From Marinobacter zhanjiangensis (lineage in GTDB: Bacteria; Pseudomonadota; Gammaproteobacteria; Pseudomonadales; Oleiphilaceae): a stretch of DNA of 64,000 bases. Below, piece by piece: positions 27,997-37,458 of the stretch (its first letter is position 1; each line of letters starts with the position of its first letter). The DNA is taken from positions 124,001 to 188,000 of the forward strand of contig NZ_BMXV01000008.1 in NCBI RefSeq assembly GCF_014651935.1, given 5' to 3'. A program made the position numbers and the translations under genes. The notes below the pieces were generated by a model. That model was not told the DNA's origin. It saw nothing but the letters and a program-made list of their open reading frames with translations, and made no database searches.

Positions 27997-28812
27997 ATGA
28001 GTCTGACAGAATTCCTGAAACGCCATCTGGTATCCAGAGAACTGGATGAGCGGATCGACGAGATTGGCAAACCCATCGGGTCACTTGGCTACGATCCGTG
28101 GGGTTACAATAACGAAACCCTGAAAATTGGCTACGCCCTTACCCAGGAAATCTACGAGAAGTACTTCCGTGTGGAAGTGGATGGGATCGACAGGATTCCG
28201 GCACACGGCCCGGTACTGATCGTTGCCAACCACAGTGGCCAGTTACCCATCGACGGACTTTTGATCGGTTTTGCCCTGGCCTCGCGCAAGGTAAGACCCC
28301 GCCTTCCCAGGGCAATGATTGAACGTTTTTTCCCCACCGTCCCCTACCTGGGCAACCTGCTCAACCAGTTCGGCGCCGTGCTGGGCGACCCGGTGAACTG
28401 TGCCAAGATCCTGGCCAATGACGAGGCCGTCATCGTGTTCCCGGAGGGTGTGAGGGGTTCCGGTAAACTGTACCGGGACCGCTACCAGCTCAAGCGCTTC
28501 GGTAACGGTTTCATGCACCTGGCCATGGAATACAACGCCACCATTGTGCCCGTGGGCGTGGTCGGCTGCGAGGAAACCATTCCCACCCTGGCCAACATCA
28601 AGCCACTGGCCAGATTGCTGGGGCTGCCCTATTTTCCGCTGGCGGCGCCGGTAGTGCTGCCGGCCAAAGTTCATATCTGCGTGGGCGAGCCCATGGTTTT
28701 CGACAATGACAATATCCCGGAGGAGCAGGTCACAGCCCGGGTAGAGCTGGTCAAGGCGGCGGTCGGCGAGATGATCACCAGGGGACTGAACCAGCGGAAA
28801 AGGATATTCTGA
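27997..28812 (+). CDS. Lysophospholipid acyltransferase family protein (PlsC-like)
   Basis: Glycerolipid acyltransferase fold. Motif I reads NHSGQLPID (H79 to D86), so the catalytic His and Asp are separated by six residues instead of the usual four (HX4D). Motif III, FPEGVRGSGK, is intact. The protein has 271 residues and no strong signal peptide. This variant motif I is seen in a branch related to mono/diacylglycerol acyltransferases, so acyl transfer to a glycerolipid is likely but the acceptor is not known. Its stop overlaps the next start by one base (TGATG). Confidence 0.82.
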   Translation: MSLTEFLKRHLVSRELDERIDEIGKPIGSLGYDPWGYNNETLKIGYALTQEIYEKYFRVEVDGIDRIPAHGPVLIVANHSGQLPIDGLLIGFALASRKVRPRLPRAMIERFFPTVPYLGNLLNQFGAVLGDPVNCAKILANDEAVIVFPEGVRGSGKLYRDRYQLKRFGNGFMHLAMEYNATIVPVGVVGCEETIPTLANIKPLARLLGLPYFPLAAPVVLPAKVHICVGEPMVFDNDNIPEEQVTARVELVKAAVGEMITRGLNQRKRIF

Positions 28813-29759
28813 TGCCTGCAAGCAAACGGCCACAAATACTGGTGACCGGCGCCGCCGGCACCCTTGCCCAGGAAGTGATCGGCCAGCTTCGGGAGAGCTG
28901 CGATATCGTCGCGGTGGATTTCCGCGAGCAGGTCTGGCTGGGCGATGACATCCCCAGTTACTGCATTGATTTCAACAAGCGTGTATTCGAGGACCTGTTC
29001 CGCCGCTTCCATTTCGACGGTGTCATTCATCTCGGGCGCATCATGTCGAGCCAGGAAACACGCCTGCGCCGGTACAATGCCAACGTACTGGGCACCCAGA
29101 AACTGCTGGACCTCAGTCACAAGTACGGCGTCAGCCGGGTAATCATCCTGTCCACCTATCACGTTTATGGCGCCGTGCCCTTCAACCCGGCGCTGATTGA
29201 CGAGGAGGCGCCACTGAAGGCCGCCGGGCTGACCATGGACCTGGTGGATTCGGTGGAACTGGAGAATCTGGCCAATATCTACCTGTGGCGCTATCCGGAC
29301 CTGAATATTGCCATCCTGCGCCCCTGCAACATCGTTGGCCCCGGAGTGCGCAATGCCATGAGTACACTGCTGTCCGGTGAGCGGGCGCCGGTACTGGCGG
29401 GTTTCTCGCCCATGATGCAGTTCATTCATATCGACGACATGGCGGATGCCATTGTGCTCACCTGGCACGGCGAGAAACGGGGCATCTACAATGTGGCCCC
29501 CCACGACTGGGTCGCCTACCAGCGGGCGCTGGAACTGTGCGGCTGCAGCCAGCTGCCAATACCGTCGATTCCACCGGTACTGCCACGGACCGTGCTACGG
29601 CTGCTGAACCTGAGGCGTTTCCCGCCTTATCTGATGGATTTCTTCAAGTACCCGGTGATCATCGACGGCCGTTCGTTTGCCGAGGACTTCGGTTTTAGCC
29701 CCAAACGCAGTCTGGATGATATATTCCATTACTACAGGGAGAACAAGCACCCTGTATAG
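28812..29759 (+). CDS. NAD-dependent epimerase/dehydratase-like protein, atypical
   Basis: Extended short-chain dehydrogenase fold with the nucleotide-binding TGAAGTLAQE (12-21) and the ILRPCNIVGPG block (168-178). The region where the catalytic YxxxK normally lies (about 141-152) reads TMDLVDSVELEN and lacks both residues, so the protein may bind NAD(P) without being a standard epimerase. It has 315 residues. It is coupled to the upstream acyltransferase and followed 44 bp later by prsK, so all four genes to prsR may form one operon. Confidence 0.8.
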   Translation: MPASKRPQILVTGAAGTLAQEVIGQLRESCDIVAVDFREQVWLGDDIPSYCIDFNKRVFEDLFRRFHFDGVIHLGRIMSSQETRLRRYNANVLGTQKLLDLSHKYGVSRVIILSTYHVYGAVPFNPALIDEEAPLKAAGLTMDLVDSVELENLANIYLWRYPDLNIAILRPCNIVGPGVRNAMSTLLSGERAPVLAGFSPMMQFIHIDDMADAIVLTWHGEKRGIYNVAPHDWVAYQRALELCGCSQLPIPSIPPVLPRTVLRLLNLRRFPPYLMDFFKYPVIIDGRSFAEDFGFSPKRSLDDIFHYYRENKHPV

Positions 29760-29803
29760 GCGCAGACTCTCGGGCGCCGTCTGAATCACAGGATGTGCCG
29801 TTG

Positions 29804-31966
29804 ATGTTCAATGAATTCGGACTGATCAGTCATGCTTCCGCCGCCCTGGCCTTCCTGTTGCTGGGGGGGCTGATTGTCACCCGTTACCTGCGTCGCACCT
29901 CGGACCGGGTATTGCTGTTGTCCGCCATCCTGTCGTTCCTGTGGGCCGGCTCACTGGTCACCCAACAGCTCTGGGGCGAGCCCGCCTTCATCATCCGCTA
30001 TCTGCTGGAGCTGCTGCGGGACGCCGGCTGGGTCATAGTGTTGCTGGCGCTGCTGCATGCTGCGGAACAGCCGGGAATGGCCGCCCACCGGACGCGCCGG
30101 CTGCTCGGCTTCCTCACCTTTTCGGTGATCTTCACGCTGTTTACCCTCGCCGCGCTGGAGTATCTGCTCAATGTCCCGCTGGTCAGCGGCAAGCTGAAGA
30201 TCGTGGGCCAGATCGCCCTGTCACTGCTGGGCATCTGCCTGGTGGAACAGATCTGGCGGAACTCCGTGCAGTCGAGCCGTTCCAGCATCCGCTATCTGTG
30301 CATTGGCATTCTCACGCTGTTCGCCTACGACTTCTTCATGTACACCGACGCCCTGCTGTTCGGGCAGATTTCGTCGGGATTCTGGGATGCCAGGGGCGCC
30401 GTCAACGCCCTGATCGTTCCTCTGCTGGGTGTCACCATGATGAACACCCGCAAGCAGCCGGTGGAATTCCAGCTCTCCCGCAACGCCATGTTTCACGTCA
30501 ATGCACTGGTGTTCGCCGGCGTCTACCTGCTGTTTGCCGCAGCAGGGGGCTATTACGTACGGGTGCTCGGCGGAGAGTGGGGCGACGCCCTGCAGATGCT
30601 GTTCATCACGGCAGCGCTGTCATTCCTGGCGCTGCTGCTGAGCTCAAGGCGGTTTCGCGCTCGCCTGATGGTCTTTATCAGCCAGAACTTCTTCGACTAC
30701 AAGTACGACTACCGGGAAGAATGGCTGAAGATGACCCGGGAGCTGGCCAATCTCAGTGACGAACCACCCCTTCCGGAACGGATCATCCGCATACTGGCGG
30801 GTCTGGTGGAGAGTTCATCCGGCGCCCTGTGGGTCCGGGACGAGGATGGTAATTTCATGCTGCAGAGTGCCGTCAACCTCAATCAGCCCCGCTTTACCAG
30901 TATTGATGGTAACTGTGAGCTGGCACAGTTCTTCAGTGACCGGGAGTGGATCATCGACCTGGAGGAATACCGCAACGACCCGGTGCGCTACAACCTGCTG
31001 GAAATACCGGATCCGATTCTCAAGTTCGACCGGGGCTGGCTGGTTATCCCCATGTATCTGGGCAATGAATTGTATGCCATCACCCTGGTGGGCCGAGCCA
31101 ACGCCCGGGTCGAGCTGAACTGGGAAAACTTCGACCTGGTCCGCGTAGTGGCCCGTCAGACCTGTAACCTGCTGGCCCAGGCGGACGCCCAGAACCGGCT
31201 TTCCCGGGCCATGCAGTTCGAAGCGGTCAGCAAGGCCTCCGCGTTCATGGTGCACGACCTGAAAACACTGATCGCACAGCTCTCGTTGCTGGTGCGCAAT
31301 TCCGCCCACCACCGGGATAACCCCGCCTTTATCGACGACATGATCAGTACCACCGACCATGCGGTGCAGAAAATGTCCAACCTGGTGGACCATATCCGCA
31401 AACCAACCTCTGACCACGGTGATCAGGAGCCCCTTGACCTGCAGAAGATGGTCACTGAACTGGCCTCCCATTATGCCCGCAACCAGCCACGTCCGAAGAT
31501 ACTGGGGCCACAGGACACGGTGATGGTGCGGGCCGATCGCGACCAGCTCTGGAGTGTGCTGGGGCACCTGGTGCAAAACGCCCAGGATGCCACGCCTCCC
31601 GACGGCGAGGTGTCCCTTACCCTCAAGGCTTCCTCGGACCACGTGGTGTTGTTCATACAGGACAGTGGTACCGGCATGAGCGAGGAGTTCATTCGCATGC
31701 AGTTGTTCAAGCCCTTCGAGAGCACCAAGGGGCTGACCGGCATGGGCATCGGCGCCTACCAGGCCCGGGAATACGTTCGCCAGCTGGGTGGCAATATTGA
31801 TGTGACCAGCGAGCCGGGCATGGGATCGTGCTTCTCGGTGTTGCTGCCTACGGTGAAGATCACCCCGCAGCGCTCCGGCAACAGGCCGGCCGATGAACCG
31901 GCCCGACTGCCGGCTGACCAGCCCCGGACCGCGACCGGTCAGGCCGGAGGATTGCATTCCTCCTGA
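29804..31966 (+). CDS. prsK: PrsK-type membrane histidine kinase (PEP-CTERM system family)
   Basis: Sensor kinase of the PrsK family, known from genomes with exosortase/PEP-CTERM exopolysaccharide systems. About eight hydrophobic helices fill the first 280 residues, then a GAF domain (about 320-460), a dimerisation/phosphoacceptor domain with H484 in FMVHDLKTLI, and an HATPase_c domain (N box VQNAQDATPP, G boxes DSGTGMS and GMGIGAY). I prefer the ATG at 29804 (720 residues) over the GTG three codons earlier. Transcribed with prsR 74 bp downstream. No PEP-CTERM protein or exosortase is present in this window. Confidence 0.88.
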   Translation: MFNEFGLISHASAALAFLLLGGLIVTRYLRRTSDRVLLLSAILSFLWAGSLVTQQLWGEPAFIIRYLLELLRDAGWVIVLLALLHAAEQPGMAAHRTRRLLGFLTFSVIFTLFTLAALEYLLNVPLVSGKLKIVGQIALSLLGICLVEQIWRNSVQSSRSSIRYLCIGILTLFAYDFFMYTDALLFGQISSGFWDARGAVNALIVPLLGVTMMNTRKQPVEFQLSRNAMFHVNALVFAGVYLLFAAAGGYYVRVLGGEWGDALQMLFITAALSFLALLLSSRRFRARLMVFISQNFFDYKYDYREEWLKMTRELANLSDEPPLPERIIRILAGLVESSSGALWVRDEDGNFMLQSAVNLNQPRFTSIDGNCELAQFFSDREWIIDLEEYRNDPVRYNLLEIPDPILKFDRGWLVIPMYLGNELYAITLVGRANARVELNWENFDLVRVVARQTCNLLAQADAQNRLSRAMQFEAVSKASAFMVHDLKTLIAQLSLLVRNSAHHRDNPAFIDDMISTTDHAVQKMSNLVDHIRKPTSDHGDQEPLDLQKMVTELASHYARNQPRPKILGPQDTVMVRADRDQLWSVLGHLVQNAQDATPPDGEVSLTLKASSDHVVLFIQDSGTGMSEEFIRMQLFKPFESTKGLTGMGIGAYQAREYVRQLGGNIDVTSEPGMGSCFSVLLPTVKITPQRSGNRPADEPARLPADQPRTATGQAGGLHSS

Positions 31967-32040
31967 TTTCATCCGACACTTACGAAAAGGTAAGGTTGGT
32001 AAATTGATTTACGCCGACAACGAAAAGGATTTGTGCTGTT

Positions 32041-33414
32041 GTGACCAAACGTTTGCTTATAGTTGAAGATGACCCGGGCCTCCAGAGCCAGATGCGCTGG
32101 TGTTTCAGTCGCGACCTCGACGTGGACGTGGCGGCGGACCGGGCCTCGGCCCTGGCAATTCTCCGCCGTAACGAGCCACAGGTCGTTACCCTGGATCTCG
32201 GTCTGCCGCCGGACCCGGGTGGTGCCTCAGAGGGCTTTGCCCTGCTGGACGATATTCTGCGCCTGTCGCCCATGGTCAAAGTAATCGTGGTGACCGGCCG
32301 AGAGGACAAGGAAAACGCCGTCAAGGCCATTGGTATGGGGGCGTCCGACTTCTACCAGAAGCCGCTGGACCCGGACATCCTTGCCTTTGTGGTCAACCGC
32401 GCTTTTCGCCTTGCCGAGCTGGAGAATGAAAACCGGGAACTGAACAGCCGCCAGAATGGCACCAGTATCAAGGGCATTGTCGCCGCCAGCCCACAGATGC
32501 TGTCGGTATGCCGTACCCTGGAGAAGGTCGCCCCCACCGACGTAACCACCCTGATTACTGGCGAAACCGGCACCGGCAAGGAATTGCTGGCGCGTGCCCT
32601 GCATGATCTCAGCCACCGCTGCGACCACCCCTTCGCCGCCATCAATTGCGCGGCTATTCCCGAGAACCTGCTGGAGAGCGAACTGTTCGGTTACGAGAAG
32701 GGCGCCTTTACCGGGGCTACGCAGAGCAAGAAAGGCAAGATAGAGAGCGCCAATGGTGGCACTCTGTTCCTGGACGAGATTGGTGACATGCCCATGTCCC
32801 TGCAGGCCAAGCTGCTGCGGTTCCTGCAGGAACGTACCGTTGACCGGGTGGGCAGTGTCAGGCCGGTGGACGTCGACGTGCGGGTGGTGTGTGCCACCCA
32901 CCGTGATACCCGTCAGCTGATTGACGCCGGTGATTTCCGCGAAGACCTCTACTACCGGATCAGCGAGATCACCCTGGACGTGCCCGCCCTGCGCGAGCGT
33001 CAGGGCGACCCACTGCTGATTGCCCGCTCCCTGCTACAGAGCCTGGCCCGGCAGATGGACCGCCCCACCCTCTCCTTCAGTGACGATGCGGTACGAGCCA
33101 TCAACGGCTACAACTGGCCCGGCAACGTGCGCGAGATGATCAACAAGGTCAAACGCGCCACCATCATGGCCGAGGGCAAACGGATTACCGCCGCCGACCT
33201 GGAACTGAACGGCGACAGCGAGCCCGGCGAAAACCAACTGAACCTCCGCCAGGTGCGGGAAACCGCCGAACGCACGGCCATCACCCAGGCCCTCAAGACC
33301 ACCGGTTTCAACATGGCGCAGGCCTCGCGCCTGCTCGGCATTACCCGGCCCACCCTCTACAACCTGACGGACAAATACCGGATCGACACGTCGGCGGGGG
33401 CCACCCAGGTCTGA
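32041..33414 (+). CDS. prsR: PrsR-type sigma-54 response regulator
   Basis: NtrC-class activator. The receiver domain has D52 as phosphoacceptor (TLDLGLPPD) and the acidic pair E9-D10. The AAA+ domain carries Walker A GETGTGKE (174-181), the sigma-54 contact loop GAFTGA (221-226) and Walker B LFLDEIGD (242-249). A Fis-type helix-turn-helix ends the protein (MAQASRLLGITRPTLYNL). It starts with GTG at 32041 and has 457 residues. It should open RpoN promoters in response to PrsK; the only good -24/-12 promoter I noticed in the window is at 15180. Confidence 0.92.
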   Translation: MTKRLLIVEDDPGLQSQMRWCFSRDLDVDVAADRASALAILRRNEPQVVTLDLGLPPDPGGASEGFALLDDILRLSPMVKVIVVTGREDKENAVKAIGMGASDFYQKPLDPDILAFVVNRAFRLAELENENRELNSRQNGTSIKGIVAASPQMLSVCRTLEKVAPTDVTTLITGETGTGKELLARALHDLSHRCDHPFAAINCAAIPENLLESELFGYEKGAFTGATQSKKGKIESANGGTLFLDEIGDMPMSLQAKLLRFLQERTVDRVGSVRPVDVDVRVVCATHRDTRQLIDAGDFREDLYYRISEITLDVPALRERQGDPLLIARSLLQSLARQMDRPTLSFSDDAVRAINGYNWPGNVREMINKVKRATIMAEGKRITAADLELNGDSEPGENQLNLRQVRETAERTAITQALKTTGFNMAQASRLLGITRPTLYNLTDKYRIDTSAGATQV

Positions 33415-33435
33415 TAAGGGTACCGGGCGGCCCGC

Positions 33436-34920
33436 TCAGATAACGAACAGATCCATGAACTCGGAAACCGGCGTTTTTTCCAGTTGTTGCTGGTCGGCAC
33501 AGAGCCCGTCGATGTGCCGGCAGGTCTGGCCGGGAAACCGGGTTGCCAGGTTGGCGCGGAATTTCTGTTCCAGCAGGGGAATGCCCTCTTCGCGACGCCG
33601 GCGATGGCCTATCGGATACTCCACCGCGACCTTCTCGGTACTGCTGCCGTCCGTGAAAAACACCTGGATGGCATTGGCAATGGAGCGCTTGTCAGGCTCC
33701 AGATATTCCCGGGTATAGCGTTCATCCTCGACAACCGTCATGCGGTCGCGGATCCGGTCAATGATCGGATGGGCTTCATGGAACGCATCCTCATAGTGAT
33801 CCGCCGTCAACTCGCCGAAAATCAGTGGCACCGCCGCCATATATTGCAGGCAGTGGTCCCGGTCGGCCGCGTTGGCCAGCTTGCCCTGCTTCGAGATAAT
33901 GCGGATGGCGGACTCATGGGTGGTGATCTCGATGCGGTCGATCTCGTCCAGCCGGTCCTTTACCTGCGGATGCAGTGTCACCGCCGCCTCTGCCGCGGTC
34001 TGGGCATGGAACTCCGCCGGGAAGGAAATCTTGAACAGGATGTTCTCCATCACGTAGCTGCCAAAGGCCTGCGGAACGGAGAACTGACGCTGGCCTTCCG
34101 GCTTGATAGCCTGATCCCGGTTGGTCTTGCTGAACAGGACATCATAGAAACCCCACTGCGGCGCGGTCAGGGCCCCGGGGATACCCATTTCCCCGCGCAG
34201 GGCAATGTCCGCCAGCCGCACGGCACGGGAGGTGGCGTCCCCGGCGGCCCAGGATTTGCGGGAACCGGCGTTGGGGGCATGACGGTAAGTGCGCAACGAC
34301 TGCCCGTCCACCCAGGCATGGGACAGGGCTGACAGTATCTGCTCCCGGTCGGCCCCCATCAGCCACGCCGTGACGGCGGTGGACGCCACCTTGACCAGCA
34401 CCACATGATCCAGACCCACCCGGTTGAAGGAGTTCTCCAGGGCCAGCACGCCCTGAATCTCGTGGGCCTTGATCATGCCTTCCAGTACGGTTTTCATGGT
34501 CAGCGGTGCACGCCCGCTGGCTACCCGCTGACGAGACAGATGGTCGGCCACGGCGAGGATGCCACCCAGGTTGTCCGAGGGATGGCCCCACTCCGCTGCC
34601 AGCCAGGTATCGTTGTAGTCCAGCCAGCGAATAATACAGCCGATGTCCCAGGCTGCCTTGACCGGATCCAGCTCGAAAGACGTTCCGGGAACCCGCGCGC
34701 CATTGGGCACAAGCGTGCCCTGCACCAGCGGCCCCAGATGCTTGGTGCACTCCGGGTATCTGAGTGCCAGCAGTCCACACCCGAGCGTATCCATCAGGCA
34801 GTGCCGGGCGGTTGTCCAGGCCTGATCGCTGTCGATGGGCGTGTCGAGCACATAGTCAGCGATCTGTTTGAGCAGTTCATCGTAATCCGGGCGTTCGTTC
34901 TGGTCTGCGTTGGCGGTCAT
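33436..34920 (-). CDS. prpD: 2-methylcitrate dehydratase PrpD (MmgE/PrpD family)
   Basis: Dehydrates 2-methylcitrate in propionate catabolism. The conserved [21 protein letters not shown] and [15 protein letters not shown] blocks identify the PrpD branch. The start at 34920 follows a good AGGAG site and gives 494 residues, near the usual 483-494; the in-frame start at 34944 would include that site. No prpB, prpC or acnD gene is nearby, so it is either an orphan copy or part of a split pathway. It converges on prsR with a 21-bp gap. Confidence 0.9.
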   Translation of the reverse strand: MTANADQNERPDYDELLKQIADYVLDTPIDSDQAWTTARHCLMDTLGCGLLALRYPECTKHLGPLVQGTLVPNGARVPGTSFELDPVKAAWDIGCIIRWLDYNDTWLAAEWGHPSDNLGGILAVADHLSRQRVASGRAPLTMKTVLEGMIKAHEIQGVLALENSFNRVGLDHVVLVKVASTAVTAWLMGADREQILSALSHAWVDGQSLRTYRHAPNAGSRKSWAAGDATSRAVRLADIALRGEMGIPGALTAPQWGFYDVLFSKTNRDQAIKPEGQRQFSVPQAFGSYVMENILFKISFPAEFHAQTAAEAAVTLHPQVKDRLDEIDRIEITTHESAIRIISKQGKLANAADRDHCLQYMAAVPLIFGELTADHYEDAFHEAHPIIDRIRDRMTVVEDERYTREYLEPDKRSIANAIQVFFTDGSSTEKVAVEYPIGHRRRREEGIPLLEQKFRANLATRFPGQTCRHIDGLCADQQQLEKTPVSEFMDLFVI

Positions 34921-35093
34921 GGTGTCTCCTTGATACCGGTGCAAAAGATCATGTCTCTGAAATAGTCTAGCTCAGAGTCCGGGCGATGGTTCAATACCGG
35001 ACCGCCGATGGCCATGAGGTCAGGGACATGGAGATCGTCTTGCTGTAAGGGTTTTCGGGGGATCAGGGGATCAGGAGACAAGCTATTAACCGG

Positions 35094-35807
35094 TCAATTA
35101 CTGGCCAGCCGGTAGCGTTCGTGGAGGATGCCAACGCGCTTCACGTAGGCCCGGGTTTCCGCATAGGGGGGAATGCCACCATGACGCCGGACGGCGCCCG
35201 GCCCGGCGTTATAGGCGGCCGTGGCGAGACGAATGTCGCCGTCGTGGAGTGAAAGCATTCTGGCCAGATAGTCCACGCCGCCGCGGATATTCTGCTCGGC
35301 ATCCAGGGCGTTACCAACCCCCACATCCCGGGCCGTGCCGGGCATCAGCTGCATCAGCCCCTGCGCGCCCTTCGAGGACACCGCCTGCGGGTTGAAGGCG
35401 CTTTCCGCATGGATAACCGCCTGCACCAGCGCCGGATCAACATCATAGTCAAGCGCGGTTTTCTCGATGGCGTCTTCATAACGGCCCACAAACAGCGGGG
35501 TTCGGTGCCAGTTCACATTCGAGTCCGGACTGCAGGCATAGCACTCGAACCGGATCACGTCGTAACGGGCGCCCGCCGGACGTGCCTCGCTGAAAGTTAC
35601 CACGCCGTTTTCATCGGTAAACCTGTAAACCGTCTCGCTGCGGGTGCTGGCCCGGGCGGACTTTCCGGACGACGCATTGGTGAATTCCACCCGGCCGTCA
35701 TCATGCACAATACGACGCACCGAATCTGCTGCTGCCGCCGACGACAGCATCATCAGGCAAACACAGACAATGGCACCGTTGGTCAGGGACTTAACCGGAA
35801 CTTGCAT
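35094..35807 (-). CDS. Exported lytic transglycosylase (SLT domain) with DUF4124-like N-terminus
   Basis: Cleaves peptidoglycan glycan strands in the periplasm. A signal peptide (1-27, ending AAA) is followed by two short beta motifs of DUF4124 type (VHDDGRVEFTN and YRFTDENGVVTFSE). The SLT domain starts near 115, with catalytic E135 in VIHAESAFNP and the GLMQLMPGTARDVG and AAYNAGPGAV blocks. At 237 residues it is a small MltE/Slt-like enzyme, and 15-20 residues after the last motif complete it. Monocistronic. Confidence 0.9.
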   Translation of the reverse strand: MQVPVKSLTNGAIVCVCLMMLSSAAAADSVRRIVHDDGRVEFTNASSGKSARASTRSETVYRFTDENGVVTFSEARPAGARYDVIRFECYACSPDSNVNWHRTPLFVGRYEDAIEKTALDYDVDPALVQAVIHAESAFNPQAVSSKGAQGLMQLMPGTARDVGVGNALDAEQNIRGGVDYLARMLSLHDGDIRLATAAYNAGPGAVRRHGGIPPYAETRAYVKRVGILHERYRLASN

Positions 35808-36130
35808 CGATACCTCAACAACATTCGGACGCCGTCACAGTGGCAGTGACATGGCCGGACAATGACCGAAAGTATAGCGAAATCACCCGACCGAAACAGG
35901 AACCTGCCAGCATTTCCGGGAAGCAGATTGCTGAATAATCGATACTTTGGCTCCCCGGCCCGCTCGCCTGCACCGTGGCGCCACGGCCCTGATGCCACGG
36001 CAAAGGCCGAATGAACGGATACCAGGGTGTCGCCCGCTATAAGGGCTGGCGATGCGCAGTCAAACTGTTACTCTGGAAATCGGCCAGTACCAGTTAACCC
36101 GGGGTTTTCGGATCACAACAACGACTCTAT
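35808..36130. other. Non-coding gap between divergent genes
   Basis: 323 bp separating the lytic transglycosylase from the eIF2B-like gene. It should hold both promoters, but I could not identify convincing -35/-10 pairs. I see no credible small ORF or terminator-type hairpin in it. Confidence 0.5.
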
Positions 36131-36901
36131 ATGGACAGATTCACAAAGCAGATCCATGCCATCGTCGCCGACCGGGAGCACGGCTCGTCCACCCTGCTGC
36201 AGTGGATTCTTGATGCCCTGTCCGGCGAGGATGGCACCTCACCCACCCGGTCACAACAGCGCTGGGCCCTTGCCGAGCTCAGGCGCATTGATCGTTCGAT
36301 GGTGGTGGTCCATCACCTGCTGGATACCCTGGGAACCGAGCCCGGGGACGACCTTCCCGAGCGGGTCAGAGCCTATGCCCGGCAATGGTCTGACATACCT
36401 GCCCGGGTCGCCCGGCAACTGCTATCGGTTCGCGACTGGCACAATGCCCTGGTATTGCTCCACAGCCACAGCGGCATGTTGCTGTCAGCCATCGAGCATG
36501 TGCACAAGTCAGCACCGGACATGCACTTCTGGCAGACCCGCTCGCTTCCCGGCGAAGAAGGTGTTAGCCAATACCGCCGGCTTCAGGACCGGGGAGTAGC
36601 CTGCGAGCTGGTGGACGATGGCGACGCTCCCGGTCTGGCGTCGTCCATCGATGCCGTCTGGCTGGGGGTGGACCAGTTCGATGCTCAATGCTTCGTCAAT
36701 AAGGTGGGCAGCGAACCGATCACCCGTGCGATGACCGACGCGGCCAATCCGGTTTTCGTGCTGGGTGATTCACGCAAGCAGGTGCGGCAGGTGCAGTACT
36801 CGACGGCGCTTTTCGAAGCCGTACCGTTCGCCCGCGGTGTCCATCTGGTGACCGAGCGTGGGGTTTTTCAGACCGTATCGGGAACCAACAATTTTTCGTA
36901 A
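36131..36901 (+). CDS. eIF2B alpha/MtnA-like (IF-2B family) protein
   Basis: Related to the Rossmann-like fold of eIF2B regulatory subunits, methylthioribose-1-phosphate isomerase and ribose-1,5-bisphosphate isomerase. The C-terminal half shows the family pattern: LLHSHSGMLLSAIE, TRSLPGEEG, DAVWLGVDQFDAQCFVNKVGS and ANPVFVLGDSRK. The N-terminal 100 residues are helical, as in the family. At 256 residues it is shorter than MtnA (about 350), so another sugar phosphate or a non-catalytic role is likely. No clear ribosome site precedes the ATG. The host-attachment gene follows after 82 bp on the same strand. Confidence 0.75.
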   Translation: MDRFTKQIHAIVADREHGSSTLLQWILDALSGEDGTSPTRSQQRWALAELRRIDRSMVVVHHLLDTLGTEPGDDLPERVRAYARQWSDIPARVARQLLSVRDWHNALVLLHSHSGMLLSAIEHVHKSAPDMHFWQTRSLPGEEGVSQYRRLQDRGVACELVDDGDAPGLASSIDAVWLGVDQFDAQCFVNKVGSEPITRAMTDAANPVFVLGDSRKQVRQVQYSTALFEAVPFARGVHLVTERGVFQTVSGTNNFS

Positions 36902-36983
36902 CATCACAAAACACGCAGGGTTGAGCCATACTCACGCCATCAGCGGATAAATTCGCCCAACCACCAACGATGTGGAGGATGCA

Positions 36984-37409
36984 ATGGAGAAGATCTGGAT
37001 TCTGGTAGCCGATAGTGCCCATGCACGAATCCTGGAGACCACCGCGCGTACGGCCATGCCTGCTGAAATCACCCGACTGGAGCACCCCGAAGCTCGACTC
37101 AAGGAGAGCGAACTGGTCTCCGACCAACCCGGTCGCTCCCGGGAAAACCGGGCCCAGGGACACGCCATGCAGGAGGCCAGTGCCACCGTTCACGAAGAGG
37201 CGGCCTTTGCCGGGGAAATCGTGCATACGCTGGAGAGGGCCCGCCAGGAGGGTCGTTTTCACAGCCTGATCCTGGTTGCCAGCCCCCACTTCCTGGGTGT
37301 CATTCGTCAGAAGCTGCACGGGCCGCTGGAAAAGTCGGTTATTCAGAGTGTTGACAAGAACCTGGTGAATGAGAGCGAGAGCGTTATCCACCAGAACATC
37401 TTCAACTGA
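36984..37409 (+). CDS. Host attachment family protein (baeRF-like)
   Basis: Member of the 'protein required for attachment to host cells' family, later grouped with bacterial relatives of archaeo-eukaryotic release factors. Typical blocks are WILVADSAHARILE, LEHPEARLKESELVSDQPGR and LVASPHFLGVIRQKL. I chose the ATG at 36984 with GGAGG just upstream over an in-frame GTG at 36972; this gives 141 residues. The name describes an Agrobacterium phenotype and should not be taken as function here. Confidence 0.82.
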   Translation: MEKIWILVADSAHARILETTARTAMPAEITRLEHPEARLKESELVSDQPGRSRENRAQGHAMQEASATVHEEAAFAGEIVHTLERARQEGRFHSLILVASPHFLGVIRQKLHGPLEKSVIQSVDKNLVNESESVIHQNIFN

Positions 37410-37417
37410 CTCCGCCG

Positions 37418-37450
37418 GGTCAGGCCCTGCACTGGTGGCAGGGCCTGACC
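37418..37450. terminator. 13-bp perfect hairpin between convergent genes
   Basis: GGTCAGGCCCTGC (37418-37430) and GCAGGGCCTGACC (37438-37450) pair without mismatch around a 7-nt loop. No T-run follows on either side. Probably a bidirectional transcription stop for the host-attachment gene and the DUF2855 gene. Confidence 0.7.
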
Positions 37451-37458
37451 TGCAAAGC

